Part shown: positions 36,683-47,107 of the stretch, piece after piece | Numbering within the stretch: the stretch's first letter is position 1 | Layout: the number at the start of each line of letters is the position of its first letter | Assembly (NCBI GenBank): GCA_947178305.1 | Contig: CAMWXV010000001.1 | Span: 1 to 64,000, forward strand | Source of the DNA: an uncultured Porphyromonadaceae bacterium | GTDB lineage: Bacteria > Bacteroidota > Bacteroidia > Bacteroidales > Muribaculaceae | Length of the DNA: 64,000 nt | Reading direction: 5' to 3' | Position numbers and translations under genes: made by a program | Notes under the pieces: generated by a model | Database searches by the model: none | What the model was told of the DNA's origin: nothing | What the model saw: only the letters and a program-made list of their open reading frames with translations

Positions 36683-37459
36683 ATGCAAACCGTATTGTTT
36701 CATTCTACTATATTCGGGCCTATTCATTCACGACGTCTTGGCACGTCGCTTGGAGTGAACTTGTCGCCGGTTGACGGCAAGATATGCTCGTTTGACTGTG
36801 TTTATTGTGAAGCCGGGTTCAATGCCCAAGGACAAGGTAAATCCGGATTACCGTCACGAAGCACGGTGCGCGAGGAACTGGAGCACAAACTCAGTGACAT
36901 GAAAGCGCATGGCGGAAGTCTGGATGTCATCACATTCTCAGGAAACGGTGAGCCGACATTACATCCTGATTTCGAAGGGATAATAGATGACACCATATCT
37001 TTGCGCAACCGATATTTTCCTGATGTGAAAATATCGGTACTCAGCAACTCCACCCGTTTGGATCGCGAAGGAGTGTGCAGAGGGCTACGCAAGGTGGACA
37101 ACAATATCCTGAAACTTGATTCGGCTGTTACTGCTACCATGCGGAGCATGGACTGCCCAAATTCGCCATCCTTCACCAGTGAGGGGGTAATTGAGCAGAT
37201 AGCTCAGTTCAAAGAGCAGTGTGTGGTGCAAACCATGATGCTGCGTGGCGAGCACAATGGAGTGAAGATAGACAACACCACACCGCAAGAGGTGGATGCA
37301 CTCATTGCTGCCTACAAACGTATCAATCCGCGTGAAGTGATGCTCTACTCCATAGACCGCAAAACTCCTGAAGAGCGACTTGAAAAAGTGTCCAGGGAGG
37401 AATTGGAGCAAATAGCCGACAGAATAAGAGCCAACGGAATAAAAGTAGATGTGGCATGA
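36683..37459 (+). CDS. Radical SAM protein (COG0731-like)
   Basis: FGPIHSRRLGTSLGVNLSPVDGKICSFDCVYCEAG (CxxxCxxC cluster motif), TFSGNGEPTLHPDFEGII. Confidence 0.9.
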   Translation: MQTVLFHSTIFGPIHSRRLGTSLGVNLSPVDGKICSFDCVYCEAGFNAQGQGKSGLPSRSTVREELEHKLSDMKAHGGSLDVITFSGNGEPTLHPDFEGIIDDTISLRNRYFPDVKISVLSNSTRLDREGVCRGLRKVDNNILKLDSAVTATMRSMDCPNSPSFTSEGVIEQIAQFKEQCVVQTMMLRGEHNGVKIDNTTPQEVDALIAAYKRINPREVMLYSIDRKTPEERLEKVSREELEQIADRIRANGIKVDVA

Positions 37460-38355
37460 GCGTGATTATACCCGCGCCGCTTAAAAGCGGTGACAAAATT
37501 GTGATATTGTCACCTTCCGGTGCCACAAACCATGAAAATGTGCTCAAAGCCGCAAATGTGCTTGAAGGATACGGTTATCGGGTAAATGTGTCACCGCATG
37601 CTCTTGGCCGCAACGGCACATATTCCGGAAGCTACTCCGAGAGAATCAATGATCTTACAGACGCACTTGCAGATACTGATGTAAAAGCCATATTATGCTC
37701 CAGAGGTGGATACGGAGCAGTGCATCTGTTGGAAACTCTTGACAGCCTACCGTTGCGTGACAACCCAAAATGGATTATCGGTTTCAGCGACATATCATGC
37801 CTGCACGCTTTGATGGCACGCCACAGCATAGCGAGCATCCATGCCTCTATGACCAAGCATATAGCCGCCTCCGATGGTGAGGACGAAGATACGCAGGCTC
37901 TTTTGGGTATGCTGCGCGGTGAGCGGCAACAATATCATATCACCGGACATGCATTCAACCGCTGCGGATGTGTGAGCGGCCGACTTGTGGGCGGCAACAT
38001 GGCAGTGCTGTCGGGATTGATGGGTACTAAATATGATATTTATAGTCGCGGAGACATATTGTTTATAGAAGATGTCAGCGAGCCGGTGTACAAGGTGGAA
38101 CGCATGATGTATCAAATGGAGTTGGCCGGTGTGTTCAATCGCATCAAAGGACTGATAGTGGGTCGCTTCACCAACTACTGCGCTGAAGCAGATGCCGAAA
38201 GCATGGAGCAGATGATACACAGAATAGTATCACCCTACAAGTTTCCGGTGGCGTTTGAAGTTCCGGTAGGACATGTGGATCATAACCTGCCACTGATGGA
38301 GAGCGGTCAGGTAACACTGGAAATAACTCCTATCGGAGTAACAATCACACAGTAG
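37456..38355 (+). CDS. LD-carboxypeptidase (LdcA/MccF family, S66)
   Basis: VILSPSGATNHENVLKAANVLEGYGY, CSRGGYGAVHLLE, GNMAVLSGLMGT, PVGHVDHNLPL. Confidence 0.92.
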   Translation: MSVIIPAPLKSGDKIVILSPSGATNHENVLKAANVLEGYGYRVNVSPHALGRNGTYSGSYSERINDLTDALADTDVKAILCSRGGYGAVHLLETLDSLPLRDNPKWIIGFSDISCLHALMARHSIASIHASMTKHIAASDGEDEDTQALLGMLRGERQQYHITGHAFNRCGCVSGRLVGGNMAVLSGLMGTKYDIYSRGDILFIEDVSEPVYKVERMMYQMELAGVFNRIKGLIVGRFTNYCAEADAESMEQMIHRIVSPYKFPVAFEVPVGHVDHNLPLMESGQVTLEITPIGVTITQ

Positions 38356-39316
38356 CCACAAGATAGGCCGTATATGCCACGTATCCAAGCGCGAGCACGG
38401 CACCTTCAGCACGTGTTATTTCGCGGCGATGGAAGAACCATCCAAACACGAAAAACAGTACGCTGGCCACCATAAGCACCCACAAATCTGTATGACCTAT
38501 GCCATCAAACGGCAACGGATGCACCACGGCCGATGTGCCAAGCACAAACAGCACATTGAAAATATTGCTGCCTATAACATTGCCCACAGCAAGTGCGGCA
38601 TGATTCTTTACAGCGGCAACAATAGATGTGGCCAATTCCGGTAACGATGTGCCCATGGCCACAATGGTAAGACCAATCACTGCGTCACTCACGCCAAGTG
38701 AGTGCGCAATGGCCGAAGCTCCATCCACAAATTTGCTACCACCCCATATCAATGCCGTCAGTCCGCCAATCACATACAGCACTGAGCGCCATATCGGCAG
38801 GCCAACGCCTCCGGTTGTTTCCGCAGGATCTGCCTCTGCGGGGTCTCGGTGTCGTGCAGACGCAAAAGTGTAACGCATGAACAGGGCAAAGAATATGAGC
38901 AGAAAAACACCGTTGACGCGACTTACCATATTCTTGGTGCCGTCAAGCACAGAAGCGTATCCCAATACCAAGAGTATGAGCGATGACAGTATCACCATAG
39001 GTATCTCCGTGGTCATGACACTTTTTTTCACAACTATAGGGCGAACCAATGCCGTAAACCCGATAATGGCAAGGATGTTGAAAATATTGCTGCCAACCAC
39101 ATTGCCCACAGCAAGAGGTGCGCTTCCTTGAGAAGCCGCGATTACGGATATGACAAGCTCTGGAGCCGATGTTCCGAACGCCACAACCGTAAGTCCTATT
39201 ATAAGGTCAGATATACCGAATCGGCGGGCTATTGCCGATGAACCATCAGTAAGAAAACCGGCTCCACCAAGAATCAATCCCAATCCGAGCACGAGCCAAA
39301 ATATATCAATCCACAT
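38345..39316 (-). CDS. CaCA family calcium/sodium antiporter (YrbG-like)
   Basis: Two inverted repeats: VVAFGTSAPELVISVIAA...AVGNVVGSNIFNIL and VAMGTSLPELATSIVAA...AVGNVIGSNIFNVL. Confidence 0.95.
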   Translation of the reverse strand: MWIDIFWLVLGLGLILGGAGFLTDGSSAIARRFGISDLIIGLTVVAFGTSAPELVISVIAASQGSAPLAVGNVVGSNIFNILAIIGFTALVRPIVVKKSVMTTEIPMVILSSLILLVLGYASVLDGTKNMVSRVNGVFLLIFFALFMRYTFASARHRDPAEADPAETTGGVGLPIWRSVLYVIGGLTALIWGGSKFVDGASAIAHSLGVSDAVIGLTIVAMGTSLPELATSIVAAVKNHAALAVGNVIGSNIFNVLFVLGTSAVVHPLPFDGIGHTDLWVLMVASVLFFVFGWFFHRREITRAEGAVLALGYVAYTAYLVATV

Positions 39317-39346
39317 AGTAAATAATATTGTTTTTATTACTAACAA

Positions 39347-40225
39347 TCATAGAGAACCGATTGTTAGGCAAGCAAGACCAAGAAGCAGTATGCCAAGGTC
39401 AACGAGCTTGGTGCGTATACCACGTTCGTGAAGCGCCAATACTCCGTAAGCAAACGACACAAGCACACTTCCCCTGCGCATCATTGACACAATGGCTATC
39501 ATGGCATCAGGTAACGACAGAGCGTAGAAATATGCCATATCCGCTGCGGTAAGGAACAGCGCTATGCAAGGTATGGACCAACGCCATGTGAACTTGCCGG
39601 CTTTGGCCCGCAAAGCCGAAGTACGCAGCAGCACTATGGTAACACCCCCCATTATCACGCATTGATACAGCGAGTACCAAGCCTGAACCTGCAAGGGCTG
39701 ATAAAGATGTATCAGATATTTGTCGTAGAGTGCGCTTATGGCTCCAAGCACCGTGGCTCCGATAGACATCCATAGCCAACGAGAGTGTCGCAATGAGAAT
39801 CCTTCATTGGCACCGATGCGTGATATCATGTAGAGTGACAGTATGCCAAGCAGCACCCCAGCCCATTGCCATAAGTTAAGCCTCTCTCCGAATATCAGGA
39901 GCGCTCCAATAAGCACCAGCACCGGACGAGTGGCGTTGACAGGCCCTTGAATGGTGAGAGGTAGATGCTTTATGGCAAAATAACCCAATATCCATGAACC
40001 GAGTACTATCAGCGCCTTGAGCATTATATGGGCATGTCCAACTACCGGAAGTACATCTTGATTTCCGGTGAGCGATTGTAATATCACCGGACTTAACAGT
40101 AACGAGCCGAACAGTGTATTGAGCCACAATACAACAGGTACATTATTGGCTCTGACCGACAATTTTTTGAAGATGTCGTAAAACCCTAACAAGAGGGCTG
40201 ATACAGCCGCAAGCAGAATCCACAT
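39347..40225 (-). CDS. EamA/DMT family transporter
   Basis: About ten TM segments; internal duplication; GPVNATRPVLVLIGALLIFGERLNLWQWAGVLLGI. Confidence 0.85.
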   Translation of the reverse strand: MWILLAAVSALLLGFYDIFKKLSVRANNVPVVLWLNTLFGSLLLSPVILQSLTGNQDVLPVVGHAHIMLKALIVLGSWILGYFAIKHLPLTIQGPVNATRPVLVLIGALLIFGERLNLWQWAGVLLGILSLYMISRIGANEGFSLRHSRWLWMSIGATVLGAISALYDKYLIHLYQPLQVQAWYSLYQCVIMGGVTIVLLRTSALRAKAGKFTWRWSIPCIALFLTAADMAYFYALSLPDAMIAIVSMMRRGSVLVSFAYGVLALHERGIRTKLVDLGILLLGLACLTIGSL

Positions 40226-40227
40226 AA

Positions 40228-41499
40228 TCAGGATGGGTTATTGAGCAATTCAGTGAACAAGTCAATATATTTTTGAGCCACGGCATCGGATGAAAACCTT
40301 TTGCGAACGGACTCATGAAGCGCGTTCCGATCCGGTTTCTGAGCCAAAGCCCACTCTATGCCTTGAGCCACACTCTTGGCATCACGATACTCGGCTATGT
40401 ATCCGTCAACCATATGCTCCACAATATCATTCTGTCCTCCACGCCCGAAAGTTACCGGTAGACACCCGGCTGCTTGGCCTTCTACAAGCGTGCCCGGCAG
40501 CGTTTCATAAAGCGACGTGGAAAGCACCACCTTGGCCGAGGCATATAGCCGCTGTATTGTCAACGGATCATTGACAAGACCTATATGCGTGTATGGAAAT
40601 CGGAGATTTTCAAGTGCCAATGGATTTTTGAGCGCCCCGAAAAACACAGCCTGACTTTTATTGGCAAGCAGCGGATTGTTATCAAACAGATAGTTCAAGG
40701 CTTCTATGGTGTATTCCAACCCTTTGATTGGGTCATCAAGTCGTGCCGCACCAATCAGTATCAGATTCCGGTCTGTAATTATAGTGGCAGGAAGCACCCC
40801 CGATTTTGGAGCCGTAGTGAATGAATCTATTGGAAAAGCATTAGGAATTACCCTTACATTGGTATCGCACATCAAAGAGGATGCTTTGGCTCTTTGTGCC
40901 AACCAGTTGCTTACAGCTACAAACGTAATGTGGTGCGATGCATAGAGTTTGTGTTTCTTATGCCAAACGGTGTGCGACAAATCAGTAGCCGAACTTCCGG
41001 AAAGGAACTGGCAATGACCACATTGGTGTGTGTAGCCAAGACATTCGTATGCATGATGGCATATGCCTGTGAGATTCCACATATCATGCATCACCCATAC
41101 AATCGGTTTCCGTAGTGAGGCAAGTTTTCGTAAACCGCCGAACGATAATAGCCCTTGGTTGATCCACCCCAACATTACAATATCGGCATTTTGAACCACC
41201 GGATGATTGTGCAACGAAAATCCGGTGTTGGCCAATGACACTTTAAACAGATTTGCTCTGTTGAAACCGTTGGCCAATGCAATACGCATTCTTTCTGACA
41301 AAAATTTGACACCACGTATCCACCGCGAACCGATTATATGCACATTACTGTCATCACTCTGCTTGGAGTAAACCACCATTTGAGCATCAACACCATGTCG
41401 GCGCAACGCCTCCATCAATCGGAACGACACAACAGCGGCACCACCAAGGAGATCGCTATGGCTCACTATTGCAACTTTGAGAGGTGTTGTGCGATTCAT
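40228..41499 (-). CDS. Glycosyltransferase family 4-like protein
   Basis: LLGGAAVVSFRLMEALRRHGVDAQMVV..., ASAKVVLSTSLYETLPGTLVEGQAAGCLPVTFGRGG. Confidence 0.87.
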   Translation of the reverse strand: MNRTTPLKVAIVSHSDLLGGAAVVSFRLMEALRRHGVDAQMVVYSKQSDDSNVHIIGSRWIRGVKFLSERMRIALANGFNRANLFKVSLANTGFSLHNHPVVQNADIVMLGWINQGLLSFGGLRKLASLRKPIVWVMHDMWNLTGICHHAYECLGYTHQCGHCQFLSGSSATDLSHTVWHKKHKLYASHHITFVAVSNWLAQRAKASSLMCDTNVRVIPNAFPIDSFTTAPKSGVLPATIITDRNLILIGAARLDDPIKGLEYTIEALNYLFDNNPLLANKSQAVFFGALKNPLALENLRFPYTHIGLVNDPLTIQRLYASAKVVLSTSLYETLPGTLVEGQAAGCLPVTFGRGGQNDIVEHMVDGYIAEYRDAKSVAQGIEWALAQKPDRNALHESVRKRFSSDAVAQKYIDLFTELLNNPS

Positions 41500-42866
41500 T
41501 TTGAAGAAAAATTGAGATTATTGGCGTTTACAATCTGTATATCGTTGATTTTCAACCTGGCCTCAAGAAACTCTTTGAATTTTTCAGATTGAGCTTTGTC
41601 AAGAGAAGAAGAGAAACTGACAAGAGCCACATGTATGGTATCGGGCATACCACTGTTTATATCGGCAAAGACACTATGATTGATGGCAATATCTTTAACC
41701 TGCGGCCACAAAACCTTGATTTCCGGAGCTATTGTAGTGCCGGCTGCCTGTGCGGCTCGTGTTTCGGCCACAATGAGACGAAGAGAGTCAATAGAAGCTT
41801 GTTGGCGCGAAATGGTAGCCTGAGCCAGCATGTACACATCTTTCACACTGGAATCTTCGGATGGTGCTGTGTCAGCACCGCCCTGCACAAAAGCAAGTTT
41901 AGTGCCTTCAAGACCATAGAAACGCAGACGCGGAGCAAGAGCAAGTTCAAGCGAATCGGTAGGCAATGTTTTACCGATCAAAGTGATTCGTATCACCTTT
42001 TGACCATCTACTGTTTGTGTTTGCGTGTTCACCACTTGCGTGTCAGGCCAATGGCATTCATCACTGACAAAACTGTTGACCTGCATATTGTATTTGTTGG
42101 TCTGAAGCATACGATATGTGAGGTATATGCTTGGAAGCATAGTGAGTATTGCCAATGAGTAAACAATTTTGCGAACCTTGTGGGCCCGAGTATTGCTGGA
42201 TGTAGGAGATCCCTTATATCCAAGGAGTTTTACACCGATGAATGTGGCAAACGCTATGTAAATAGAGTTGATGAGAAAAAGGTAGAACGCACCGAAGAAA
42301 TAATTGAGCTGCCATGTTGCCAAACCATATCCGGCCGTGCACAACGGCGGCATCAACGCAGTGGCAATTGCCACACCAGGAATCACATTGCCTTTATTGC
42401 GGCTGCCGAGTGCTATTATACCGGCACCACCGCCCACAAACCCTATGAGCACATCATAGATTGTGGGTGAAGTACGCGCCAAAAGTTCGCTGTGCCCCTC
42501 ATTGACCGGTGATATGAGAAAATATACCGTGGACGCTATAACCGAAAAAACAGTGGCCATGCCAAGGTTTCGCAAACAGCGCTTTATCAAGTCAAAATCG
42601 TGTACTCCCACGCCCAGCCCGATACCGATGATAGGTCCCATGAGCGGGGATATTAACATTGCTCCGATTATAACCGCAGTGGAGTTGGTGTTCAATCCCA
42701 GCGAAGCTATTAGTATGGCCAGTATCAGGATTATGATATTGGTGCCGCGAAACGACACACCATCGCGAATGGATTTCTCCGCTTCGGCTTGTGGCACAAG
42801 GTCAGGAGCCAGTGTAAAGTAGTTTTTGAAGAAGTTGGCCACCTTGATAGGCAAATCAGCTTTCAT
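41496..42866 (-). CDS. DUF389 (TIGR00341-like) membrane protein
   Basis: LNTNSTAVIIGAMLISPLMGPIIGIGLGVGVHDFDLIKRCLRNL; multi-TM. Confidence 0.88.
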   Translation of the reverse strand: MKADLPIKVANFFKNYFTLAPDLVPQAEAEKSIRDGVSFRGTNIIILILAILIASLGLNTNSTAVIIGAMLISPLMGPIIGIGLGVGVHDFDLIKRCLRNLGMATVFSVIASTVYFLISPVNEGHSELLARTSPTIYDVLIGFVGGGAGIIALGSRNKGNVIPGVAIATALMPPLCTAGYGLATWQLNYFFGAFYLFLINSIYIAFATFIGVKLLGYKGSPTSSNTRAHKVRKIVYSLAILTMLPSIYLTYRMLQTNKYNMQVNSFVSDECHWPDTQVVNTQTQTVDGQKVIRITLIGKTLPTDSLELALAPRLRFYGLEGTKLAFVQGGADTAPSEDSSVKDVYMLAQATISRQQASIDSLRLIVAETRAAQAAGTTIAPEIKVLWPQVKDIAINHSVFADINSGMPDTIHVALVSFSSSLDKAQSEKFKEFLEARLKINDIQIVNANNLNFSSK

Positions 42867-42868
42867 GT

Positions 42869-44356
42869 CTACAATCGTTTTGGAATAAGGTTTTTAATTG
42901 ATATTCTTTGGTGTTTTAGAGCAAACCATATATACACAGCAAGCAGTGGCGTGCGGATGGCCATATCTATCCAATGGTGCCCGGTAGCAATGAACGTGCC
43001 CAATACCCACATGGCCATAGCAACCAAAAAGTAGAGAGCCAGCCTTAGCACATCATAGTCTATTGGATGACAGATCCTGCCTACCAGCCAACTGGCTATC
43101 ATCATGAGCCCATAACAAGCCAACGCCGCCCATGCGCACCCCATATAGCCGATGTGCGGCACAAGCAGGATGTTGACAGTCAAGGTCACAACAAGTCCGC
43201 CAAGTGAAAATATCATACCCCAATAGGTGCGGTCAGTGAGTTTGTACCACAACGACAGATTGAAGAACACTCCAAAAAAGAATTCAGCAATCATAATCAC
43301 AGGCACCACCTTCAATCCTGAAAAATAGTGAGGTGATATGAAATAGCGGAGCACCGGCAGATAAAACATCACACCGAGAAATATTACCATGGAAAATATC
43401 ACAAAGTAAGTCATGGCATCACGAAACGCACGAAGCTTGTCATCGCCCTGCTGTTTGTTTTGTGCAAAAATAAACGGCTCATAAGCGAATCTGAACGCCT
43501 GAATAAACATGACCATGACTATGGCTATCTTGTAGTTGGCACCATAAATACCGAGTTGGGTCATTGCATCGACATGGTCAGGAACGAGCCATGGAAGCAA
43601 AATCTTGTCAATGGTCTGATTCATTATACCGGCTATCCCAAGCACAAGTAACGGAAGTGAATAAACAAGTATTTCACGCCACAAGGATTTGTTGAACACC
43701 CATTTGAAACCACGAAGCTGGGGTATGAGCAATAGCAACGTAAGCACAGAGCTGACAAGGTTGGCTGCGAAGATATAGCCTATACCGAACTCCGGATTGT
43801 AACACCAGCTTACAAGCGATGGAGCATGTGTCATAAGCCAGGGACACAAGAGTATGAAGAACAGGTTCAACCCTATGTTGACCGCAATATTGATAAGCTT
43901 GACAGTGGCGAATCTTATGGGCAGATGCTTATATCTCAAAAATGAGAACGGCAGACATGTGAACGCGTCTATGGCCACAGCAAGAGCCATCATCCACACA
44001 TATTCAGTATGCGAACCACATTGCATAGCCTCGCTCACCTGCGGCAAAAAAGCAAGAATCAACACCATGAAAAGTGTGGAGCTGATGGCAAGCGATATCA
44101 ATGCGGTGGAGTACACCTCCATCGGCTTTTTGTAGCGTTCGTGGTTGGCAAACCTGAAAAAACCGGTTTCCATGCCGTAAGTGAGCACTATAAGCGCCAA
44201 CGCCACAATGGAGTATACATATGTGACCACACCATACTCAGCCGCCACGAACTTTATGGTATACAGTGGCACCAAACACCAGTTTAGAAAGCGTCCAATG
44301 ATACTGCTGAGTCCGTAAACAGCAGTGTCCTTTGCAAGACTTTTAATAGCTCCCAT
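42869..44356 (-). CDS. MATE/Wzx-type polysaccharide flippase
   Basis: DTAVYGLSSIIGRFLNWCLVPLYT...; about 12-14 TM segments. Start moved to MGAIKSLAKD. Confidence 0.88.
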   Translation of the reverse strand: MGAIKSLAKDTAVYGLSSIIGRFLNWCLVPLYTIKFVAAEYGVVTYVYSIVALALIVLTYGMETGFFRFANHERYKKPMEVYSTALISLAISSTLFMVLILAFLPQVSEAMQCGSHTEYVWMMALAVAIDAFTCLPFSFLRYKHLPIRFATVKLINIAVNIGLNLFFILLCPWLMTHAPSLVSWCYNPEFGIGYIFAANLVSSVLTLLLLIPQLRGFKWVFNKSLWREILVYSLPLLVLGIAGIMNQTIDKILLPWLVPDHVDAMTQLGIYGANYKIAIVMVMFIQAFRFAYEPFIFAQNKQQGDDKLRAFRDAMTYFVIFSMVIFLGVMFYLPVLRYFISPHYFSGLKVVPVIMIAEFFFGVFFNLSLWYKLTDRTYWGMIFSLGGLVVTLTVNILLVPHIGYMGCAWAALACYGLMMIASWLVGRICHPIDYDVLRLALYFLVAMAMWVLGTFIATGHHWIDMAIRTPLLAVYIWFALKHQRISIKNLIPKRL

Positions 44357-44381
44357 AAATGAAAAATGCGTGTGTTGTAGG

Positions 44382-45413
44382 TTAAAACAAACTCGGTTGC
44401 CCATCGGAACGCATCTGTCCCAAATGTGTGTAGGCAAGTTCGGTCACTTCACGACCTCGCGGTGTACGTTTTATAAAGCCCTCCTTGATAAGATACGGCT
44501 CATACACCTCCTCAATTGTGCCAGGATCTTCACCCAGAGCTGTGGCTATTGTGTTGATTCCCACCGGTCCTCCTTGGAATTTAGTGATTATGGTGGTGAG
44601 AATCTTGTTGTCGATTTCGTCAAGACCATAACGGTCAATATTAAGTGCTTCAAGAGCGAAACGCGCTATCTCAGGCTCTATGGTACCGTTGCCCTTGACT
44701 TGGGCAAAGTCGCGCACCCGGCGCAGCAAAGCATTGGCAATACGCGGAGTGCCTCGGGAGCACATGGCTATTTCGTGAGCGGCCGGCGCAGTACATTTCA
44801 CGCCCAGCAGAGAGGCACTGCGCAATATGATTCGCTCCAGCACAGGGTGGTCGTAGTATTCCAAATGACAATTGATACCGAAACGCGCTCGCAACGGACT
44901 GGTCAACAATCCACTGCGGGTAGTAGCACCAACAAGTGTGAACGGTGACAGAGTCAGCTGTACGCTTCTGGCTCCCGGCCCTTTGTCTATCATTATATCT
45001 ATTCGATAATCCTCCATAGCCGAATACAGATACTCTTCCACTACTGGGCTAAGGCGATGTATCTCATCAATAAACAGCACATCGTTCTCCTCAAGCGATG
45101 TAAGAATACCGGCCAAATCGCCTGGTTTGTCAAGCACAGGGCCGGATGTGACCTTGAATCCCACTCCAAGTTCATTGGCCACGATACCGGCCAATGTGGT
45201 TTTACCGAGACCGGGAGGGCCGAAAAGCAGAATATGGTCCAACGCCTCTCCGCGCATGCGCGCTGCCGTGACAAAAACCTTGAGGTTTTCCACGATTTTG
45301 TCCTGCCCGCTGAACGAATCAAACTGACTTGGGCGCAAAGCTCTCTCCAGGTCGCGCTCATTGTCGGGCATAACAGAGCCGGAAGCTTGTCTTATATTGA
45401 AATCTTCAGTCAT
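44382..45413 (-). CDS. ruvB: Holliday junction branch migration helicase RuvB
   Basis: [65 protein letters not shown]. Start moved to MTEDFNIRQ. Confidence 0.97.
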   Translation of the reverse strand: MTEDFNIRQASGSVMPDNERDLERALRPSQFDSFSGQDKIVENLKVFVTAARMRGEALDHILLFGPPGLGKTTLAGIVANELGVGFKVTSGPVLDKPGDLAGILTSLEENDVLFIDEIHRLSPVVEEYLYSAMEDYRIDIMIDKGPGARSVQLTLSPFTLVGATTRSGLLTSPLRARFGINCHLEYYDHPVLERIILRSASLLGVKCTAPAAHEIAMCSRGTPRIANALLRRVRDFAQVKGNGTIEPEIARFALEALNIDRYGLDEIDNKILTTIITKFQGGPVGINTIATALGEDPGTIEEVYEPYLIKEGFIKRTPRGREVTELAYTHLGQMRSDGQPSLF

Positions 45414-46489
45414 TGAATCAATTGCATTACTTTGTCTGTGATGGTTTGCGGCGAAATAGAACGCATGCAACGAAAATCGCCAAGATAACATTCCTTGTTG
45501 CCGAAAACCGAGCATGGACGGCACGGAATATTGAGCTGCACGGCAAGGTCAGGATTCTGATGCCATCCGCTGAACCCACAATAAGGGTGAGTGGCACCCC
45601 AAACGCTAACCACCGGTGTGTTGACCAATGAAGCCATATGCATATTGGCCGAATCCATTGACACCATGACATCAAGCCAGCTCATTAGCGACAACTCTAC
45701 AGCAAAACCGTGACGCTGTTCGGCTATTGATTTTGTATGTGGTATCTCTCGTGCCCATTCAGCAAGCACTGCTCTCTCTGATTCACCACCTCCGAACAGA
45801 AATATCTTTACCCCAGGGATCTGTGACATCTGCATTACAGCCTGCCTCATCATGTTCTGAGGGTATATCTTGCCGGGATGGGCGGCAAACGGAGCCACAC
45901 CTATCCACACTTCACCATCATTCTTGGATTGTGTGATGTGTGAAAACAATTGCGGGTCACCGCATTCGGTTCCGTATATTGAGCGAAACGAAGTGTCAAC
46001 CTCAAGTCCAAGCCTATGGAATACATCCATATAGCGCTCGGTGCTTTCTTCCAATGGTTCAAGCACCTTGTCATTGCGGCGGGTCAGCATCTTTTTGTCA
46101 GCTCGCCCTTTGTCTATCCTGGCAGCTTCCACACCACGAAGTCGGCAAAAGATGTCAATCATTCGTGTGCGGAGCACATCATGCAGATCAGCAAACGCGT
46201 CAATACTATATTGTTGACGAAGTTCCGAGAACAATCGTCTTAGACCATTGACACCAGAGTATTCATTTTTCACATCCGCACCTACCACCACAAGATTTTT
46301 CGGAGGATTTATGAAAAGTCCTGTGACAGGCGGCTTTGTGACAAATACAAAACGGACATCAGGATTTGCACGGCATGCGCCATATACCACCGGCAATGCC
46401 ATACACACATCACCAAGTGCTGAAAAACGCGCCACGAGAACATTCTCGGGACGCGCTGTAGAAGTTTTGAAAAAACTATTTACCTCCAT
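45410..46489 (-). CDS. Glycosyltransferase family 9 (heptosyltransferase-like)
   Basis: [57 protein letters not shown]. Confidence 0.92.
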   Translation of the reverse strand: MEVNSFFKTSTARPENVLVARFSALGDVCMALPVVYGACRANPDVRFVFVTKPPVTGLFINPPKNLVVVGADVKNEYSGVNGLRRLFSELRQQYSIDAFADLHDVLRTRMIDIFCRLRGVEAARIDKGRADKKMLTRRNDKVLEPLEESTERYMDVFHRLGLEVDTSFRSIYGTECGDPQLFSHITQSKNDGEVWIGVAPFAAHPGKIYPQNMMRQAVMQMSQIPGVKIFLFGGGESERAVLAEWAREIPHTKSIAEQRHGFAVELSLMSWLDVMVSMDSANMHMASLVNTPVVSVWGATHPYCGFSGWHQNPDLAVQLNIPCRPCSVFGNKECYLGDFRCMRSISPQTITDKVMQLIQ

Positions 46490-47084
46490 ACAGCACCGGA
46501 TTGGTGTCGGGATCGTTGTACATTTTCATTTGTCTGTAGACTTTCATATACTTGCGTCCGGCCTCTATATCCGTTAGCAGTGTGTCAATAGCCTGCGTGA
46601 GATCCACACGCTGCTCCAACAGCACAGCGAGTTTGGCTCTGCATCGGGCTATATGTTCCTGAGATGCATCCACGCGCTCTGTTTCGGCCATCATATGATA
46701 AATCTTAAGAGCAAGTATCGAGAGCCTGTCAATGGCCCACGCAGGGCTTTCAGTGTTGATGGTAGCATCTGGCAACGGTTTGACATCAGCGTATTTGGAG
46801 CGGAAATATGTGTCAAGCTCCTCCACACAGTCGGTGCGACGCTGATTTGAATCATCAATAGTGCGTTTTAACCCCAAAGCCTTTACAGGGTCAATATTGA
46901 TGTCACGGATTATGTCCTCCATATGCCATTGAGCGGCATCAATCCAGTTTTTGTGAAACAAGATGTGTTCAATAGTTCCTTCCTGATACGGATTGGCCTC
47001 AGGAGCATCAATGGAGTCTGTTATATGATAGCATCGTGTGCTTTCGTTGAATATATCGTTGCAATGTTGAGCAAATGAATTCAT
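46476..47084 (-). CDS. DUF4254-like protein
   Basis: LFHKNWIDAAQWHMEDIIRDINIDPVKALGLKRTIDDSNQRRTDCVEELD; overlaps the GT9 gene start by 14 nt. Confidence 0.8.
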   Translation of the reverse strand: MNSFAQHCNDIFNESTRCYHITDSIDAPEANPYQEGTIEHILFHKNWIDAAQWHMEDIIRDINIDPVKALGLKRTIDDSNQRRTDCVEELDTYFRSKYADVKPLPDATINTESPAWAIDRLSILALKIYHMMAETERVDASQEHIARCRAKLAVLLEQRVDLTQAIDTLLTDIEAGRKYMKVYRQMKMYNDPDTNPVLYGGK

Positions 47085-47107
47085 AGATAGTCAGGTGTTT
47101 ATTGTTA

